Both the position numbers and the translations under genes were made by a program. Shown here piece after piece: positions 19,608 through 31,381 of a stretch of DNA of 64,000 nucleotides. Numbering within the stretch: the first letter of the stretch is position 1; each line of letters starts with the position of its first letter. The notes under the pieces were generated by a model. The model did no database searches. It was given only the letters and a program-made list of their open reading frames with translations, and was not told the DNA's origin. The stretch is from Adiantum capillus-veneris (lineage: Eukaryota; Streptophyta; Polypodiopsida; Polypodiales; Pteridaceae): the NCBI GenBank assembly GCA_014529385.2, contig CM043965.1, positions 62,333,933 to 62,397,932 on the forward strand, given 5' to 3'.

Positions 19608-19894
19608 ACACAGTCACGACGCTCAAAAACTCACTTTGATTAATAATCTAAAAACCTTTAGGTTACAAAAACTTTGGCTTATATACCTCAGCCTTCGAGG
19701 TGAGAACATCTCTAACTAATTACATCAGCAAGTGAAATTACTTCGGGATTACAAGCTGGAAACTCAATTGAGTCTCGTTACTTAATGAATGGCTCAAATC
19801 AAAATTAATGTCGGAAAGACATTTATTACAATCAATGGTTACAAAATGATGAGTGTGAGCAAAAATGTGGGTGTGATCCTCTGCTGGCTCAACA
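18968..19894 (-). repeat. 5' LTR of element 1
   Basis: 927 bp, directly repeated at 1153-2152, with TG...CA ends. It contains a (CT)n tract at 19567-19605 and should supply the promoter for the minus-strand element transcript. Confidence 0.95.
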
Positions 19895-20059
19895 CCCTTG
19901 TGTTGAAGCTAACCGTGCATAGGATAGTTATTTTCCCTCGACATGTTTTTTTGTTGAAAGATTAGATACATGTAAAACAAGACTACTAAAGTTTTTGTAG
20001 CAGATGGCAGGTGTCGCTAAAAATAACATGTCTTTGCTAGCATGAAATTAGACCAAGAA

Positions 20060-20751
20060 TTAGACATCCGCATGACCTCACCTTCTAGGATGCTAAAACA
20101 AGAGGGATGCCAATGAAAACAATGCAAAAGATTGGCAATGACAAGGCTTATCATGGTAACAACTAAATGGTTACCTCGGCATCCTCTACGGACTCTCTCA
20201 AAAGGTATAAGCAACCAAATTATATAGCTTTGTTCTCAAAAGATCCCCACATCATTGGATGAACACCAACCAAGAACCTCTCAGGCTTGAACTCATGGAC
20301 TACTTCCCACAAGATTTCATCTTTGCCGATTACCCACACATTCACAAAAAGGAGGATATCTCTTGGCAAGGAAAAGCCGACAATCCTCGGATCCCTAGCC
20401 AAATGTGGTAGTAGCAGTGGCACTTGTGGGTGTAGCCTCAAAACGTTTTTAACAAATGCTTGCAGGTATGCCAGGCTATTAAAATGGGATTCCTCCACTT
20501 TCTACCCCCATTGTATCAGTGCAATTATTTCCTCTTGAAACTTAACTAGCCAACTTTGATTTTGGGGCACACAATAGCTGTGCCATCGCCCACTCTATAG
20601 ATACCATTGTGCTATATGTACTTCCAGTTAAAATTTTGTGCACAACTACGACATGGACATGGATTCCTTTAAACCTTAGAGCTGCCCAAGTCTTCTCATG
20701 CACAAAGCACTCATAGCAATAACAAAACCACATGGTCCATGGATCCCACAC
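20060..20751 (-). pseudogene. Cytochrome P450 fragment, left arm
   Basis: Three pieces on the minus strand in different frames read as the C-terminal third of an A-type plant P450. The I-helix end is STMVSIEWAMAQLL (20542-20751). The K-helix region is AYLQAFVKNVLRLHPQVPLLLPHLA followed by VNVWVIGKDEILWE and EFKPERFL (20220-20498). The heme-loop region is LIPFERVRRGCRGNHLVV (20110-20214). The ExxR glutamate of the K helix is replaced (KNVLR for KETLR) and the heme loop is altered (PFERVRRGCRG for PFGAGRRICPG, although its Cys remains). With the stops and frame changes, this cannot be a working enzyme. The right-arm copy is at 29464-30113. Confidence 0.85.
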
Positions 20752-21342
20752 ATGGTGATGATGATGAGAATAGGTTTGAAGAGGTGTGGATGATCAAGTG
20801 TGCTTCTCCACACTAGGAAGGCTGCTCCCTACTACCACATCCTCTCACCCCCTGAAGAGAATGTACACTAAACTCTTGTAGCTCTGCTCCCCACCGGCAC
20901 AGCCTTGGAAGATCTGTAATAAGCACCTCACGAACGCATCAACCAATGCAAAATTTTCACATGGACTACATATAACAAGCATCCAACATGCTTAAAGACT
21001 TTGAAAAGCATCTCTCTTAGAGACCTTTCTTGCTAATGCATATATGGGCTAATTTTGGATGATTGCGGTGGCTTCTGTAGTCTTCTTTCTCTCAAAGTGC
21101 GGCCATATTTAATGAAGGTCTTTGACGTACATTAGAAATGCAAGGTGCGATACTACTAATACTTTCTGCATCAATCCCTTCACTACATCCTGCAACACCT
21201 TGTTCTTAGTCGTGTCCGTTAATTACCATCTCAAAAAGAATTGGCGGTGGTCATTAATCGCTATGCAAACACGTCCTCGACAAGACAAATGTGAAAATTG
21301 AAGCTTAAAACCATGGCGACTGTCCTTTCACAATGTTGGCGA

Positions 21343-21747
21343 TCATATCATTGTACAATCATGTTTTGTATCTACCTGGATTGCAACATATAACATGGGC
21401 GGAACATAGAAAGTGTCAAACATGATTTGTGTCATCTTCTCACGATTCACCTTTGGATTAAGGGGAGCTTCTGTGAGGAGGACAAGGTGCTCCTCCGGTG
21501 CTACTCTTAGCTCATTAAAGAAAGTGTGGTGCCACAATTTTTTCATATCATCCCAGTTTGTGACAATGCCATGGTAAATTGGGTACTTGAGTGTCAGAAT
21601 ACCTCTCTTGGATTGTGCCTCATCTCCCACATAAGCATCCTTTTGCCCCATGCCGACCATTATACCGGCATGTCTTGGCCGCCCCACAATGCTCGGAACC
21701 ACTGCTCTTGGTGCATCATCCCACGCAAATCCATCCTGCACGTGCAC
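21343..21747 (-). pseudogene. Actin exon-2 fragment, left arm
   Basis: 134 codons matching plant actin from about codon 20: [88 protein letters not shown] just upstream (minus strand) fits the splice acceptor of the conserved plant actin intron near codon 20. Several substitutions hit invariant residues (GFAGDD to GFAWDD, IEHG to IYHG). After YVAIQV the sequence jumps to noncoding sequence where about 570 bp are missing compared with the right arm. Exon 1, the rest of exon 2 and later exons are absent, so this is a gene fragment, not a gene. Confidence 0.92.
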
Positions 21748-21973
21748 ATGTCATCCACAACACTAATTTTTTTGAATCCTGGTTTTCTAGACTGCAAAGA
21801 GATGTTGGTCCATTGCATTCAGCGATCTGCAAAGGCGTGATTGATCTCTACGTCCATCTGTATTCAGCGTCTAGTATTTTTGACCTTAGAGTCCATCTGC
21901 ATTCAACGCTTTGCAAAGTTGTTAGGACATTGATTTTCTTCTGAATGTGTTTGCATGAAAGCGCGCATGCACG

Positions 21974-22118
<145 letters not shown>

Positions 22119-22340
22119 GCAAGACAGGACACCGCATGTGCCATATAAAATCCTGCACTCTTTGTATGAACTTGCAGTGCTAGGCCTGTACTTGTATGAA
22201 CTTGTGCATGTGTTAGGTGTTTGGGTGTTGATCCCAGCTTCTTGAACGCGCGCGCTCCTTGATGAACGATGTAGCTTCTTGAATGCCGTTATAGGAGCAA
22301 TATCGCCATCCTTGAGTCTGAAACCTCGCGATGCGCATAG

Positions 22341-22580
22341 AGTAGGGGCACATGCTTGGCTCCTGCTCTTGCCTTTCTTTGGGCCCCTTGACGGTTGTCC
22401 ACACGCGGAGCTTTGGAGAGTGGCGGACTTCTTACAGCTTGCTTGAAAAGATACAACTAGAGTCTGGGACATTACAGAGGAGGGCTAGCCATGAGAGAGG
22501 ACATCCAAGACGCTCTCACAAAGGAGTGGCAGACTCCTTTTGAGCCCCAGGTCCCGAGATGGATGGGTACGTTGATGTAG
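22341..22580. other. Start of the central spacer of the inverted duplication
   Basis: Unique sequence between the arms. I see no gene, motif or repeat in it. Confidence 0.5.
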
Positions 22581-23200
22581 TTGGAGATCCTGATTGCAGC
22601 TAGAGATTGCTTAAAGGATGGTGATTGCCTGTTCTTTGAGGTTAAGGCAGAGGGCATACTTCAACGGGTGGCAGAGTCCCCACTGGGGTCAGAGTGTGCT
22701 TTTGAGAGGATCCAGGTAGTGGCCGCAATTGCTTGGAAGTGTTTGATTGATCCGGATCCTACAGACCTTGGAGGAGTGTGGAGGATTCAAGTTTACAACA
22801 CCAGATCCTTAGTGTGGCTTCAGTGGGATCCAGGAGAGTGAGTCTGGCATGACCCTTTTAAGCCAGATGTCTTAGGCACCCACTTCTTTCAGTACACAGT
22901 CCAGCTTGGCCGTTTCCATCCCACAGCTCGACGGCCAGCTATACCAACAGCCTCAGAGCACTAGTGCCAGTAGGGCCTTCTCAAGAGTTTCTCCCCGATT
23001 TCTGGCAGTGGCTTTGGACTGGCTGGTAGGCCCGTAGGATCTCCACCTTCCAATGGTTGTTCGCTCACCAGGGATTGACAGTGGTTACAAGGCTAGTCTA
23101 TAGTGTCCATCCTCCTACTTGCCCATGTTGCGGGCATCCCTTGGAGACTAAGTGGCACTGCCTGTGGGACTCTCCACAGGCACATCAGATTTTTAGTGTT
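22581..23200 (+). pseudogene. Degenerate LINE-like (zf-RVT) remnant
   Basis: The part from 23006 to about 23185 reads QWLWTGW, a stop, then ARRISTFQWLFAHQGLTVVT, and CPCCGHPLETKWHCLWDSPQ. This is the layout of the zinc-binding domain at the C-terminus of plant LINE reverse transcriptases (I-S-x-F-x-W-L-x-x-H, then C-x2-C-G, E-T, H, L-W-D-C, with the last Cys changed to Ser). An upstream open frame (22581-22841) ending SLVWLQWDPGE may belong to the same remnant but I do not recognise it. No RT or endonuclease domain is visible. Stops and frame changes make it dead. Confidence 0.45.
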
Positions 23201-23429
23201 CTGTAGATTTTGAGCGAGGGAATCACATCTCCAGAGGATGGGGGTGGGGTTTGTGTTGTCGACAACGTCAACTCCCCACGTTTATCACCTCGCTATCATG
23301 CTGTGTAGCCTGCAGGAGCCTTGGTCTCGTCTACTGTAAGTGTAACTGGAGTAGCTACTCGGCCTCTAGTTGCTAACATCACCACCCTGCCAACAGCTAT
23401 CTACAATGTCTGCCCTAGCTACTAGCTCA

Positions 23430-23701
23430 AGAGCTCACAATCCGTCCACGCGTGCCCAGACGGTCTGCGAGCTCTGCTAAGGATCTCACGTTTCCTCTCA
23501 TTGACACGACTATCAATTTGCTCTCAAAAAAGGTAGCAAAATAGCCTTAAAATATTGACATTTTGTAGGGGAGTCTCACGTTTCCTCTGATTGTGTCGAT
23601 TTTCTATCAAAGAAGTTACCAGAATACCCTAAAAAATTGAAGATTATGTAGGGAAAGAGCTCACAGTCCGTCTGCGCGCGCGCGGACGGATTGCGAGCTG
23701 T
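23430..23701. mobile_element. Small fold-back / MITE-like element
   Basis: Two related GC-rich hairpins bound the segment: 23430-23475 (agagctcacaatccgtc against its inverted partner ending gagctct) and 23656-23701 (agagctcacagtccgtc, a CG-rich loop, then ggacggattgcgagct). Between them are two diverged tandem copies of an approximately 90-bp unit, each beginning tctcacgtttcctct (23483 and 23572). No coding sequence is present. The structure suggests a non-autonomous fold-back transposon; I could not find a clear target duplication. Confidence 0.5.
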
Positions 23702-25719
23702 CAACGATGCACGGAGTCAAAAACTCTTTTTTTCAAAATTATGAGACTGATTGCAAGAAGACTAACGAAAACATATTTTTCTAATGTTTGGAGACTTATT
23801 GCAAAGGAGATTTCCTGAAATACCCCTCAAAATCCAAACCTTCTCACAATACCCCTTGTATTTTTCCAAAATTTCCCAAAAAGACTCCTTAAGGATGGAT
23901 CTCTATTATAAAAAAGACACAAAATTTGGAGCAACGCATTAAAATTGATAAAGAGTATTTTGAGAACTTTTAAATTTTGAGCGGTGTTTTTCTTAACCAT
24001 TTTGGTTCCATAATTTTGGAAGAAGAGTTTTTCACTCAGTATGTCATTGACAGATGAAAGATTGTCCGCACAACTCTACACAATCTTCAATTTTGAGCTT
24101 GATACTGTAGATAATGATTTTACCAAATTTAGCACAATCCTCTTATATTTTTGACCTTGGAAACCTTGAGGAAAGGGGTTGATACTTGTGAGTGGGAATA
24201 TTTGAAATTGGATAGTTGTGGAAGAGCCAATGAGTATGGCATTGGTACTACACAACACATATATAAAAGAATTTGATAATAGAATAGCAAAGAATCTATC
24301 ACCACAATGGTAAGATTGAAAGTACCCCTAAACAAGTAGCCAATGATGCAAAGATGCCTAGCTAGAAAACTTTTGTTGCAATCAAAACCTCAGTACTACA
24401 CCTTGATTTATAATCTTATTATAAGGATCTAGTCCGTGAACTCTTTTTCTATGAACTCTTAAATTGTCCCGTCTTGTTTGTGAGCTCTTCCTATATGAAG
24501 ATCTGGAAGCCAAATTGTTTTGACCTAGATCTTAAAAACCAGTCTTTGAGCTCAACACTTACCAGTTACATCACTCAAACATTAAAAATGTTATTCTTCT
24601 ATAAGCTTCTAGACTATCTACATTCAAGCCATTGGCCTGTGAGCTATTGTTGTATGAATAATTAAAAGCCAAGGCTTCATATACCAGGAGAAAAGTTTGG
24701 AATACCATTCTTTTAAGTTCTACACTTGTGCTTTATATTTCTTGGGTCCCTTGGGATTGTTTCTACAATGTAAAATTTGTTCTTTTTTCTTATAGGGCTT
24801 GTTATACGGAGACTTTATGGCCAAATTGAATGGTGCCTACACAATAAATAATTTTGAGTTAGTCTTGAGCAGCATGTCTTCACTTAATCAAAACAAATTA
24901 CACACTCCAAAGTTTATGATTTACATTTTTTTATAAGATTCTAAGATGGTTCTATTAAAGTGTCTCTCTAGTTTCCTATAACAAGGCTATTCTTGCACTT
25001 GCCCAAGCTGTGCATTTCAAGTGGTGCAAGTTGTCCTTTTGTAAACAATGTGACAAGGATGATGTCTATATTGCATCAATAATGGGTGTCACACTAGGCA
25101 GAGCTTTAAATTAGGTGTGACACTCGGTAGTGCTCTTGTATATAGGCGTGCCTTTTTTATGCCTCTAATACCTTAGGGAGAATTTGCTATTACAATATCT
25201 CATTTTAGAATGCATTGCTTACAAAGTATGCCCTAGAAGGTGTAGCTAAAGTAAGATTTAGTTTTTTTGAGCTAACGCAGCATATGTAAATTATAGTTTC
25301 AAATGTATAAATATCCCCAAGGAGTCCACTATGTAAAAATCACATTACTTATTTGCAAGGCTTGTGTTAGAGCTACAACAGATGAAAAAAAAAAAGTTTG
25401 ATATCACATGTAAGAATCATCAATAGACTATGTGAATTCTAGGACACTAGTGAAAGATAACTGCAATGAAATTATTTCTAATGAGATTTTACTTTCCCAA
25501 TCACATTATTGTGCACTCTTTTTGGATCCACATGTATGTTTTTTTATGGTAACAATCAAATTATAAATCCATTGTCTTTCTCTACGTCTTAAAATAATCA
25601 ACTTACTATCAATGTGGAGCCTCCCTAGGATAATGGTGTCAAATGTGCTTGATCTCCTTGTTGAGTGAATGCTCATGGAACATTTAATGGCCAAGTAACT
25701 TGTGTGTAGCGGAAAATAG
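23702..25719. other. AT-rich sequence without recognisable genes
   Basis: Unique, AT-rich, with no open frame that looks coding and no repeat shared with the rest of the window that I can see. Confidence 0.6.
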
Positions 25720-26336
25720 CATGATCATAGTGAGCATTTCATTAGAATAGATTCCTAATGAGAATAACAAGAGTGCTTGGCTGAAGACATCAACAAAAAG
25801 TATAACACCTAGTTAGATAGCATGAACAATACTTCAAAAGAGAGCAAAATTAAGCTATTGACAACAGTTGAGGACCGGATTACATGGAGCCGGTCTCCCC
25901 TCCAAAAGGCTTTCTATTATGGTTTCTCCCATCAAGAGAGACATTTCACAATATTCTTTGTGCTCCTTCAATACTAGCTAGTGTAATGAAGATGGAAACT
26001 TCATGCACTAAGCAAAACACTTATCAAACACAACATCAATTCCCTCACGGTCTCAGACTCAAGACCTCACACACCTTCAAAGATGGTGAGAGCTAGTGGG
26101 GTATGAGAGTATATTAAGAGGAAGAAGGAGTTTTCTTGTGAGAAAGATGTACACCTCCTCACATAATCACTCATATTAGCATAGCTTAGCTTAGTAATTA
26201 GCATGGTAGGAGATGATCATGCATTGAAGCTTGGCTCTTGGTTGGATTTGCATCACAAAGCCAAGCGTTGTTGGTGTAGGCCTCCCTTCTCACAAGCTTG
26301 GAGTAGGTGGTAAGCTTTTTATTAAAGCTTGAGAAG

Positions 26337-26431
<95 letters not shown>

Positions 26432-27090
26432 TTCTTTATCCACACATGAGATTGTGTGAGTGTGTAAGTGATAATGCCTTTGAAAAATAAGCCCCCTCTC
26501 TCTCTTGGTCGACCCCTCTTTCTATTTGCTCATGCTACAACCCTAACGGACCTCCCCAAGCCTAGCCAATGGAAATTAAGCAGCATAAGTGATAGCCTTC
26601 TGACATGTGTGGCCCTTTCCCCTTTTGTAAGAGATTTTTCTAATTAATTAATGCAATTAAACTCTCATTGGACCCCTTTATCTCCTGGCCAATAGGAATC
26701 AGGCAAGCCATTGGGCTGTTGAATGCTCATTGGACCCCTTGGGAGACTGTCCAATGGTCTTCTAGAGAGCTAAATTCTTATTGGTTCTTTAGTAAGTGAT
26801 TTTAAATTTATTAAACTAGATTTACTCTAGCCTAATTCTCATTGGTCCACCTCCAAGGCCATCCAATAGGATTTGAGTACACCTTGTGGGCATCTGGGCT
26901 AGGGAGCTGACATGTGTCCCTCTTTCCCCTTGTGTACAAAGGAAGCTTGTGAGTGTGTTTTTGTGTTTCTCTCTCATCCCCTACTTCTTGGGCTCATCCC
27001 CTCTTATGTAGGACTTGAGAAGACATTTTGGGACACACACAAAGCATCCAATTTCCCTAGAGTTTGACCTTTGGGCACAACCTTTGAATT
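25720..27090 (+). repeat. Dispersed repeat E, copy 1
   Basis: Shares many phrases in the same order and orientation with 45440-46500, for example gttgaggaccggatta near 25866 (gttgaggaccagatta near 45602), tctcccatcaagagagac, ttggttggattt and cattggaccc. The copies are clearly diverged. No protein domain is recognisable. It carries a (GA)n tract and could be a truncated LTR or another non-coding retroelement part. Limits are approximate. Confidence 0.65.
26341..26429. repeat. (GA)n microsatellite
   Basis: About 44 uninterrupted GA units inside repeat E copy 1. The second copy of repeat E has no such tract at the matching place. Confidence 0.97.
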
Positions 27091-27829
27091 TTTGAACCTT
27101 AGCATTTTGGAAGTCTTAATGGGCTAAACCTTAGGGTCTTTTAAGCCCATTGTTTCACATTGCTCTTTTGCATATGGCCCCTTGTTTGGATCCCTACTGT
27201 GGCCGGTCTGCCAGCTTAACCAATATTCTAGCTTTTTCTCCCCTGGTACTTCCCCATATTAAATGATGAGAAAATCATTTAGGAGAATTAGATATTAGTT
27301 ATGACAACTCATATGTGAGTTTGGATAATCGATACAAATAAAAGTAGTTAACAATGAAGGGCTCCCCCTTTTTGTAAGGGTATGCGCATCGCGGGGTTTT
27401 AGACTCAAGACTGGCGATATTGCTCCTATAACGGCGTTCAAGAAGCTACATCGTTCATCAAGGAGTACACGCATTCAAGAAGCTGGGATCAACACCCAAA
27501 CACCTAACACATGCACAAGTTCATACAAGTACAGGCCTAGCACTTCAAGTTCATACAAAGAGTGCAGGATTTTATATGGCACATGCGGTGTCCTGTCTTG
27601 CGTGTGAGTGTGTGTGTGTGTGTGCCCGTGCACGCGTGCTTTCATGCAAACACATCCAGAAGAAAATCAATGTCCTAACAACTTTGCAAATCGTTCAATG
27701 CAGATGGACGTTGAGGTAAAAAATACTAGACGTTCAATGCAGATGGACGCAGAGATCAATCACGACTTTGTAGATCGCTGAATGCAATGGACCAACATAA
27801 AACAAGATTCAAAAAAATCAGTGTTCTGG

Positions 27830-28745
27830 ATGACATGTGCATGTGCAGGATGGATTTGCGGGGGATGATGCACCAAGAGCAGTGGTTCCGAGCATTGTGG
27901 GGCGGCATGGGGCAAAAGGATGCTTATGTGGGGGATGAGGCACAATCCAAGAGAGGTATTCTGACACTCAAGTACCCAATTTACCATGGCATTGTCACAA
28001 ACTGGGATGATATGAAAAAATTGTGGCACCACACTTTCTTTAATGAGCTAAGAGTAGCACGGGAGGAGCACCATGTCCTCCTCACAGAAGCTCCCCTTAA
28101 TCCAAAGGTGAATCGTGAGAAGATGACACAAATCATGTTCGACACTTTCTATGTTCCGGCCATGTTATATGTTGCAATCCAGGTAGTCTTTTCGCTCTAT
28201 GCGAGAGGACGTACTACAGGTAATCCCTCTCTCCCAATTTCTTCCATGGTTTTAGCATACAAACATGAATCAGATGTTAATTTCAAAAATAAGATTGCTA
28301 CATTGGCTTCTAATGCATATGGCATTACCATTTCCTGAATGTTATATATGAGTAACCAGGAATTGTGCTGGACTTTGGAGATGGGGTGACCCACACGGTG
28401 CCCATCTATGAAGGGTATGCCTCTACACACTTTCTTCTGAAATGCATGTCTCCACACACACACACACACACAGATACACATACACACAATGATCTATGTA
28501 AATGCATGTCCATCCATGCAGGTATGCCCTTCCGCATGCAATCCTGCGGTTGGACTTGGCGGGAAGGGACCTAAGAGACGCACTGATGAAGATTTTGACA
28601 AAGATATGCTACTCCTTTACAACAACGACAATGCCAGAACGGGAGATCCTGCGGGACATGAAGGAGAAGCTGGCGTATGTAGTCCTTGACTACGAGCAAG
28701 AGTTGACTCCAATTGAGGTCAAAAGTACCAGATGTGCCATTATAC
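27830..28745 (+). pseudogene. Actin fragment with introns, right arm
   Basis: Exon 2 begins after TGCAG near 27850. A 26-bp deletion at about 27904, between CGG repeats, removes part of VGRPRHTGVMVG and shifts the frame. The frame is then good through [17 protein letters not shown] to [11 protein letters not shown] phase-1 intron (28220-28359, GT...AG) sits at the conserved plant codon-150 position. Exon 3 continues [18 protein letters not shown]. It is interrupted by about 110 bp (28413-28522) with GT...AG ends and a duplicated ggtatgcc, resumes [17 protein letters not shown] (phrases read in part) and runs to [13 protein letters not shown]. The similarity then stops, well short of the actin C-terminus. 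Because the introns are kept it is a DNA-level copy, not a processed pseudogene. Confidence 0.92.
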
Positions 28746-29400
28746 TTGTTGCTTATAACAGATACAAAACATGATTGTACAATGATATGATCTCCAACAT
28801 TGTGAAAGGACAGCCGCCATGGTTTTAAGCTTCAATTTTCACATTTGCCTTGTCGAGGACGTGTTTGCATAGCGATTAATGACCACTGCCAATTATTTTT
28901 GAGATGGTAATTAACGGGTATGACTAAGAACAAGGTGTTGCAGGATGTAGTGATGGGATTGATGCAGAAAGTATTAGTAGTATCGCACCTTGCATTTCTA
29001 ATGTACGTCAAAGACCTTCATTAAATATGGCCGCACTTTGAGAGAAAGAAGACTACAGAAGCCACCGCAATCATCCAAAATCAGCCCATATATGCATTGG
29101 CAAGAAAGGTCTCTAAGAGCAATGCTTTTCAAAGTCTTTGAGCATGTTGGATGCTTGTTATATGTAGTCCATGTGAAAATTTTTCATTGGCTGATGCATA
29201 CGTGCGGTGCTTATTACAGATCTTCCAAGGCTATGCCGGTGGGGAGCTACAAGAGTTTAGTGTACATTCTCTTCAGGGGGTGAGAGGATGTGGTAGTAGG
29301 GAGCAACGTTCCTAGTGTGGAGAAGCACACTTGATCATCCACACCTCTTCAAACCTATTCTCATCACATCACCATGTGTGGGATCCATGGACCATGTAGT
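28746..29400. other. Arm sequence between the actin and P450 fragments
   Basis: Conserved between the two arms. I see short open stretches but no recognisable product. Confidence 0.5.
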
Positions 29401-29463
29401 TTTGTTATTGCTATGAGTGCTTTGTGGATGAGAAGACTTGGGCAGCTCTAAGGTTTAAAGGAA

Positions 29464-30113
29464 TCCATGTCCATGTCGTAGTTGTGCACAAAATGTTAAC
29501 TGGAAGTACATATAGCACAATGGTATCTATAGAGTGGGCGATGGCAGAGCTATTGTGTGCCCCAAAATCAAAGTTGGCTAGTTAAGTTTCACGAGGAAAT
29601 AATTGCACTGATACAATGGGGGTAGAAAGTGGAGGAATCCCATTTTAATAGCCTTGCATACCTGCAAGCATTTGTTAAAAAAGTTTTGAGGCTACACCCA
29701 CAAGTGCCACTGCTACTACCACATTTGGCTAGGGATCCGAGTAGGATTGTCGGCTTTTCCTTGCCAAGAGATATACTCCTTTTTGTGAATGTGTGGGAAA
29801 TTGGCAAAGATGAAATCTTGTGGGAAGTAGCCCATGAGTTCAAGCCTGAGAGGTTCTTGGTTGGTGTTCATCCAATGATGTGGGGATCTTTGGAGAACAA
29901 AGCCATATAATTTGGTTGCTTATACCTTTTGAGAGAGTCCGTAGAGGATGCCGAGGTAACCATTTAGTTGTTACCATGATAAGCCTTGTCATTGCCAATC
30001 TTTTGCATTGTTTACATTGGCATCCCTCTTGTTTTAGCATCCTAGAAGGTGAGGTCATGCGGATGTCTAATTCTTGGTCTAATTTCATGCTGGCAAAGAC
30101 ATGTTATTTTTAG
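29464..30113 (+). pseudogene. Cytochrome P450 fragment, right arm
   Basis: Same three blocks as the left-arm copy, in order. The I-helix end STMVSIEWAMAELL is at about 29518-29570. The block from AYLQAFVKKVLRLHPQVP to EFKPERFLVGVHP lies at 29629-29910. The heme-loop block LIPFERVRRGCRGNHLVV lies at 29930-30060 in another frame. The K-helix Glu is Lys here (VKKVLR). It has one more codon than the left copy (RDPSRIVG against RDPRIVG). A-type (CYP71-clan-like) identity is inferred from the proline-rich LHPQVPLLLPHLA phrase. Non-functional. Confidence 0.85.
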
Positions 30114-30582
30114 CGACACCTGCCATCTGCTACAAAAACTTTAGTAGTCTTGTTTTACATGTATCTAATCTTTCAACAAAAAAAGATGTCGAGGGAAAAT
30201 AACTATCCTATGCACGGTTAGCTTCAACACAAGGGTAAGTATTCAAGTCGTTAGTTCTTTTCCTTTGATCTATGGATAGGATAATAAGAGGCTCAATAGA
30301 TCCCAAAACTCTGTTGCGAACTTGCCTAGAATAACCACTTCTTTGTAGTCTTGTCCACGAGCTCCACTCCCGCCTTTGTGCACCATTATGCCCTATAATA
30401 GCGGGCCCACATCAATTGAATTACCTAACACATGGTTGCCCATATTTTCCTACTCATGAATCACTGATTTGTGCCTTCATCTACTTTCATACTTGACAAT
30501 CTCCTTTGCCATCCTTCTTTTATTCAACTAATAATACTCATCATCACAAGCTTCCCTAGCCACCTTCATTAGCATTGCAAGA

Positions 30583-30583
<1 letters not shown>

Positions 30584-30647
<64 letters not shown>

Positions 30648-30653
30648 TACATT

Positions 30654-30710
<57 letters not shown>
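30584..30710. repeat. Compound microsatellite (AC)n-(TC)n
   Basis: Mirror image of the tract at 672-800 in the left arm. Confidence 0.97.
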
Positions 30711-30712
<2 letters not shown>

Positions 30713-31381
30713 AACTAGAATGCTTCTTCAAGGATTTGTCTCCATGGATTTTATTTTTTGAGACTTCCACTTTTGGTGATCAAAGTACCCTCCAATCTAG
30801 AAACCCTTCACATGTTTTGAGTAATGATGAATGGTTTTTTGACAGACTGAGCCTCTAAAAAAACAAGCTCCTCAAATGAGCATCACGATCTAAGACACAT
30901 ACAACCTAATGATACCTTTGCATGCGTATCTACACCATCAAGATCCGATACACATTTGCTGAAAGTTACGAGTTCAAATATTAGTTCTCATAGACTTTCA
31001 CACATATCCAGATCACATAATAAAATTTACCATATTCACCTTCTCTGGGCCTAGTAAAAAACTTCTCCCTATGAAAAAGCTCTGGGTGATCCTCCTAATG
31101 CTTTTAATGTTGAACAATGTTTGAACCCCTCCACTATTGACCATTGTTCTCTTCTATGACTCCCATGTTCTTGCCACGACGTTAGATGCAATATGAGGCA
31201 CATAGATGGCCTACAGAGAATTGCTCCAAAGGAACCAATCAATTATTTCCCAATAACGTGCTCAAAGGCCTACAAAGGCCATATTCTTACAATAAATGGT
31301 AAAGTGAACAACCCAAAAACCATGGTTGCAAAGCATGTAACCCAAAGAGTCCATAGTGTAGCACGTGTAAGCCTAGACGAG

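Larger units (their letters stand above)
1153..19894 (-). mobile_element. Element 1: 18.7-kb Ty3/gypsy retrotransposon (Tat/Athila type)
   Basis: A complete LTR retrotransposon coded on the minus strand, 18,742 bp. The termini are TGTTAAGG...CTCAACA and the target duplication is CCCTT at 1148-1152 and 19895-19899. The other arm of the inverted duplication (around 30230) keeps the uninterrupted target, which proves the limits. Order in element sense: 5' LTR (18968-19894), PBS, leader with four palindromes, gag, in-frame stop, protease, linker, RT-RNase H-integrase plus a second protease-like domain, a spacer with five palindromes, an extra ORF, polypurine tract, 3' LTR (1153-2152). By eye the LTRs differ by roughly a dozen substitutions plus length changes in a (CT)n tract and one 27-bp indel, so the insertion is recent. 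Large size, an ORF after pol, no recognisable chromodomain and a tRNA-Asp-like PBS all fit the Tat/Athila group; the exact lineage is inference. Confidence 0.95.
27381..31381 (+). repeat. Right arm of the large inverted duplication
   Basis: Inverted partner of 1-1152 plus 19895-22340. At the protein level the P450 piece differs from the left arm at about five of 93 residues plus one codon indel, so the arms are close to 97 percent identical there. This arm keeps the pre-insertion site of element 1 near 30230 (caacacaagggtaagtat). Confidence 0.9.

Noticed and set aside
20220-20498. Functional cytochrome P450 gene
   Set aside because: It is only the C-terminal third, in several frames, with the ExxR glutamate lost in both arm copies.
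27787-28338. Intact 183-residue actin-related protein
   Set aside because: The first residues are out of frame with actin because of a 26-bp deletion and the end runs into an intron; it is a fragment.
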